Shown one piece after another: positions 61,038 to 64,000 of a stretch of DNA of 64,000 nucleotides. Location of the stretch: contig NZ_LN794158.1 of NCBI RefSeq assembly GCF_000953015.1, forward strand, positions 496,001-560,000, written 5' to 3'. Position 1 is the first letter of the stretch; each line of letters begins with the position of its first letter. The DNA is from Candidatus Methylopumilus turicensis. Lineage in GTDB: Bacteria > Pseudomonadota > Gammaproteobacteria > Burkholderiales > Methylophilaceae. Made by a program: the position numbers and the translations under genes. The notes under the pieces were generated by a model, which was given only the letters and a program-made list of their open reading frames with translations, made no database searches and was not told the origin of the DNA.

Positions 61038-62333
61038 TTATTGAATAATTGTTGCAAAGCGTTCGAAATAATCAGGGAAGGTTTTGCCTACGCATTTTGG
61101 GTCATTAATCACGATAGGCACGCCGCCCAAGCTTACTAGCGAGAAACACATCGCCATGCGGTGGTCATCATACGTATCAATCACTGCATTTGGAGTAACT
61201 TTTTCAGGCGGGGTGATACGGATGTAATCAGCACCTTCCTCAACGATAGCACCGACTTTGCGAAGCTCAGTGGCCATTGCGCTAATGCGGTCAGTTTCTT
61301 TAACGCGCCAGCTCGCGATATTGCGTAAGGTGGTTGTGCCCTCAGCAAACAAAGCCAAAATGGCGAGAGTCATCGCGGCATCCGGGATGTGATTGCAGTC
61401 CAGATCTATGGCTTTTAATTTGCCTGCTGTACGTTTCACAACAATGCTATTGGTGCCGTATTCAACTTTCGCGCCCATTTTGACGATCTCATCTGCAAAC
61501 TTGATATCGCCTTGAATGCTATCTGATGAAACGCCCTCAATTTTGAGGCCATCGGCACCTGCCGCAATTACGCCAGCAGCCAGGAAATAAGAGGCTGAAG
61601 AGGCGTCGCCCTCCACATAAATTTCTTGTGGACTTTGATAGGGGGTGTTTGCAGGAATATTGAAGCGCTCCCAACCATCACGTTGAACCTCTACACCAAA
61701 ACGACGCATTAAATTAAGCGTGATTTCAATATAAGGTTTTGAGATGAGATCCCCGACCACTTCGATGATGAAAGATTTTCCAGTGAGCGGCAAAGCCATT
61801 AAAAGTGCAGTTAAAAACTGACTAGACACATCCCCACGAATTTTGATTGGCGTCGATGATTGAATGTTTGCAGGTGAGATTTTAAGTGGCGGGAAGCCAT
61901 CATTACCTAGGTATTCTATGTTTGCGCCAGCCTGGCGCAGTGCATTGACTAAATCACCAATCGGACGTTCATGCATGCGTGCAATGCCAGAAAGTGTAAA
62001 GTCGCCTTGTGATAAGGCTAAAGCTGCAGTCAGGGGTCTAAAGGCAGTGCCTGCGTTGCCTAAAAATAAGTCTGCTTGTTTGATGGAGAGTTTTCCGTTA
62101 TTGCCTGACACGCGCCAGTCATTCTCACCAGTTTTCTCAAGTGGAATACCAAGTTTTTCAAGCGCTTCCAGCATTCTTGCTGTGTCGTCTGAGGCAAGTA
62201 AATCACGAATATGTGTGACGCCATTTGAAAAGGCGGCCAGCAATAAAGTGCGATTAGAGATACTCTTTGAGCCGGGTAGCTTAATGGTTCCGCCAACTTG
62301 ATTAGCTGGTTGTAAGGTAATAGATTCCGTCAT
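61038..62333 (-). CDS. aroA: 3-phosphoshikimate 1-carboxyvinyltransferase (EPSP synthase)
   Basis: Transfers the enolpyruvyl group of PEP to shikimate 3-phosphate in aromatic amino acid synthesis. The 431-residue protein has [35 protein letters not shown] and [18 protein letters not shown]. It starts 3 bases after tyrA. Confidence 0.96.
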   Translation of the reverse strand: MTESITLQPANQVGGTIKLPGSKSISNRTLLLAAFSNGVTHIRDLLASDDTARMLEALEKLGIPLEKTGENDWRVSGNNGKLSIKQADLFLGNAGTAFRPLTAALALSQGDFTLSGIARMHERPIGDLVNALRQAGANIEYLGNDGFPPLKISPANIQSSTPIKIRGDVSSQFLTALLMALPLTGKSFIIEVVGDLISKPYIEITLNLMRRFGVEVQRDGWERFNIPANTPYQSPQEIYVEGDASSASYFLAAGVIAAGADGLKIEGVSSDSIQGDIKFADEIVKMGAKVEYGTNSIVVKRTAGKLKAIDLDCNHIPDAAMTLAILALFAEGTTTLRNIASWRVKETDRISAMATELRKVGAIVEEGADYIRITPPEKVTPNAVIDTYDDHRMAMCFSLVSLGGVPIVINDPKCVGKTFPDYFERFATIIQ

Positions 62334-62336
62334 GGC

Positions 62337-63242
62337 TTATGATTTTTCTTGTGACATTTCTCGTTCTTTTTGCCAAGCTTGGCGTGCCTGACTTGCATGC
62401 TCAAACATAGTCTGTAAGCCTTGGCTGTCTTCGTTCTTTAGGAGGTTTTGCAAGGCTGATATTTCAGCTTGATAAGCCTCTAATTCGCTTAATAAAGCAG
62501 TTTTATTGGCGAGACTAATGTCGCGCCACATTTCAGGTGAACTACCAGCAATGCGCGTGAAATCCCTAAATCCACTTGCAGCAAATTCAAATAATTGTTT
62601 GGCGTTCGTTCGATTAGCTAAATTGTTGACCAAAGCAAAGGCCAATAGGTGCGGTAAATGACTCACCGCAGCAAAAATTTGATCATGCGCTTGGGCGGTC
62701 ATTTCACTTACGTTCGCACCTGTTGTTAGCCATAATTCGCGAACAAGTTTGATGGCTTCCGCAGAGGTGTTTTCGTTAGGGGTTAACACTACATTTTTGC
62801 CACTAAATAAATTAGCTTTTGCAGCAGTGACACCGCTTTTTTCTGCACCAGCGATTGGATGCCCCCCTACAAACTGGCTAACAAAATGCTGTGCATTTTT
62901 GGCTTGTGTTGAAGCATTAATTACATACTGTGCAATATCTGATTTTGTACTGCCTGCATCGGTAATCACTGTTTTTTCAGCAAGATGCGGAATGATGGCT
63001 GCTAAAATTTTTGGAGTTTGGGCGACAGGCGTAGCGATGAGGATTAAATCAGCATCGCTGATCGCTATTTCGATATTCGATTCTGCTTCATCGATCACAC
63101 CCAAATGAATCGCTGCTTTGAGGTTATCTGAGTTTCGGCCAACCCCCACAATTTTAGACGAGACACCTGCTTTTTTGAGCGCAAGTGCAACAGAGCCACC
63201 AATGAGCCCGACACCAAAAATGACGATTTTATTCAAGTGCAT
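62337..63242 (-). CDS. tyrA: Prephenate/arogenate dehydrogenase
   Basis: The 301-residue single-domain TyrA oxidatively decarboxylates prephenate (or arogenate) towards tyrosine. NAD(P) motif IFGVGLIGGSVALALKKAG, the catalytic region VGGHPIAGAEKSGVTAA and AVSHLPHLLAFAL are visible. No chorismate mutase or ACT domain is attached. Substrate and cofactor preference cannot be read from sequence. Confidence 0.93.
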   Translation of the reverse strand: MHLNKIVIFGVGLIGGSVALALKKAGVSSKIVGVGRNSDNLKAAIHLGVIDEAESNIEIAISDADLILIATPVAQTPKILAAIIPHLAEKTVITDAGSTKSDIAQYVINASTQAKNAQHFVSQFVGGHPIAGAEKSGVTAAKANLFSGKNVVLTPNENTSAEAIKLVRELWLTTGANVSEMTAQAHDQIFAAVSHLPHLLAFALVNNLANRTNAKQLFEFAASGFRDFTRIAGSSPEMWRDISLANKTALLSELEAYQAEISALQNLLKNEDSQGLQTMFEHASQARQAWQKEREMSQEKS

Positions 63243-63310
63243 TGCTTTGAAGATTGATAAAACAATAATTGTAGCATTGCCAAGCTGGGCTTGTCTGATT
63301 TATGGCCCGT

Positions 63311-64000
63311 TTACGGTTTAACGTGTTTTATCTTTTGCCATTCACCATCAATTAACGCTTCTTGTGGGCTAAAGTTTTCTTTATAAGCCATTTTTTGGCT
63401 GCTTTTAATCCAATAGCCCAAATATAAATACGCCAGTTTGAGCTGTTTGCACCATTCAATTAACCAAAGGATGCTGTAAGTGCCATAGCTGGCTTTTGAG
63501 TCAGTGGTATCGTAAAAAGTATAAACCGCCGATACGCCATCCTCGAGAATGTCGACCACGCTGACCATTTTTAGAATGCCGTTCAAGGTAAATGAAATAA
63601 ATAGACTATCAACGTTACTTTGAACTAGAAAGTTGCGGTATTGCTCAGCAGTTTCTTCTTGTTCATTGCCTTCGTGGCGTGCGATTTGATAGGCTTTATA
63701 AAGGGCAAAATGTTCTTCATCAAAAGAAAGCCTGGATACGCTAGCTTCTAGCGTTGCATGTTGCTTGAAAGCGCGTTTCTGGCTTCTAGTTTCTTGAAAA
63801 TCAGCGACAGGCAGTCTGACAGGAATACAGGCATTGCAGTTTTCACAATGTGGGCGATAAACAAACTTGCCGCTTCGTCTAAACCCCTGTTGAATGAGCC
63901 CGCTATATTGATGAGCATCCACTAAATGTTGTGGTGTCGCGATGATTGATTGTGCAAGCTGGTTGGGTAAGTAACTGCAAGTGTATGGCGCAGTGACATA
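63311..64000 (-). CDS. bpt: Aspartate/glutamate leucyltransferase Bpt (partial, N-terminus beyond right edge)
   Basis: Bpt transfers Leu to N-terminal Asp or Glu of proteins, marking them for ClpAP through the bacterial N-end rule. The frame runs to the window edge: before the internal GTG at 63922 it reads APYTCSYLPNQLAQSIIATP, the conserved N-terminal region, so the true start is outside. YSGLIQQGFRRSGKFVYRP, CENCNACIPVRLPV and the late ASYGTYSILWLIEW and LGYWIKSSQKMAYKENF segments are typical. About 230 residues are present; some 5-15 are missing. Confidence 0.93.
   Translation of the reverse strand, partial: YVTAPYTCSYLPNQLAQSIIATPQHLVDAHQYSGLIQQGFRRSGKFVYRPHCENCNACIPVRLPVADFQETRSQKRAFKQHATLEASVSRLSFDEEHFALYKAYQIARHEGNEQEETAEQYRNFLVQSNVDSLFISFTLNGILKMVSVVDILEDGVSAVYTFYDTTDSKASYGTYSILWLIEWCKQLKLAYLYLGYWIKSSQKMAYKENFSPQEALIDGEWQKIKHVKP

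Noticed and set aside
61864-62301. 145-codon plus-strand open frame
   Set aside because: Shadow of aroA on the opposite strand.

Overview
This window comes from a Gram-negative betaproteobacterium, most likely a methylotroph of the family Methylophilaceae. The evidence is a complete mxaRSACKL set (methanol dehydrogenase maturation), a zwf-gnd-pgl cluster as used in the oxidative ribulose monophosphate cycle, a methylcitrate cycle locus instead of a full TCA locus, and protein sequences that look betaproteobacterial throughout. The species is not certain. No rRNA, tRNA or CRISPR array was found.

Positions 1-16988 form one divergent metabolic supercluster around a GntR-type regulator at 7080. 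Leftward from 6919 run a CitE-like lyase, a mesaconyl-CoA hydratase-like protein, a second CitE-like lyase, prpB, prpC and a prpD reading frame that continues in frame into the N-terminal domain of aconitase B, a PrpD-AcnB fusion cut by the window edge. Rightward run the regulator, a short malic enzyme, sdhCDAB-sdhE, a third CitE-like lyase, an acyl-CoA synthetase and a class I fumarase. Together they can take propionyl-CoA plus oxaloacetate to pyruvate and succinate, then succinate through fumarate and malate to pyruvate. The hydratase, lyases and ligase suggest feeding of C5 acyl-CoA intermediates into this route. No citrate synthase, malate dehydrogenase or 2-oxoglutarate dehydrogenase gene is present here.

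Positions 16989-18648 look like an accessory patch. It holds an IS1595/IS1016-like transposase with a substituted catalytic residue, two perfect long palindromes sharing one core, and a regulator that joins an excisionase-type helix-turn-helix to a receiver domain. Positions 18668-24338 (minus strand) hold ugd and an uncharacterised cluster of ketosynthase, acyl carrier protein, alpha/beta hydrolase, class III aminotransferase and HAD phosphatase. A cold-shock gene, a GIY-YIG protein and a 719-base gap without a convincing gene follow.

Positions 25933-64000 are mainly housekeeping: pyrG-kdsA-eno-ftsB, ygfZ/ygfX, mxaRSACKL, fabAB, rlmF, alaA, hom-thrC, thyA-folA, an Orn/Lys/Arg decarboxylase, dcd, zwf-gnd-pgl, apbC, metG, a ComEA-like protein, pyrF, lapAB, ihfB, rpsA, cmk, aroA, tyrA and a partial bpt. 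The S1 protein has five S1 domains instead of six. Several strong intrinsic terminators separate these units.
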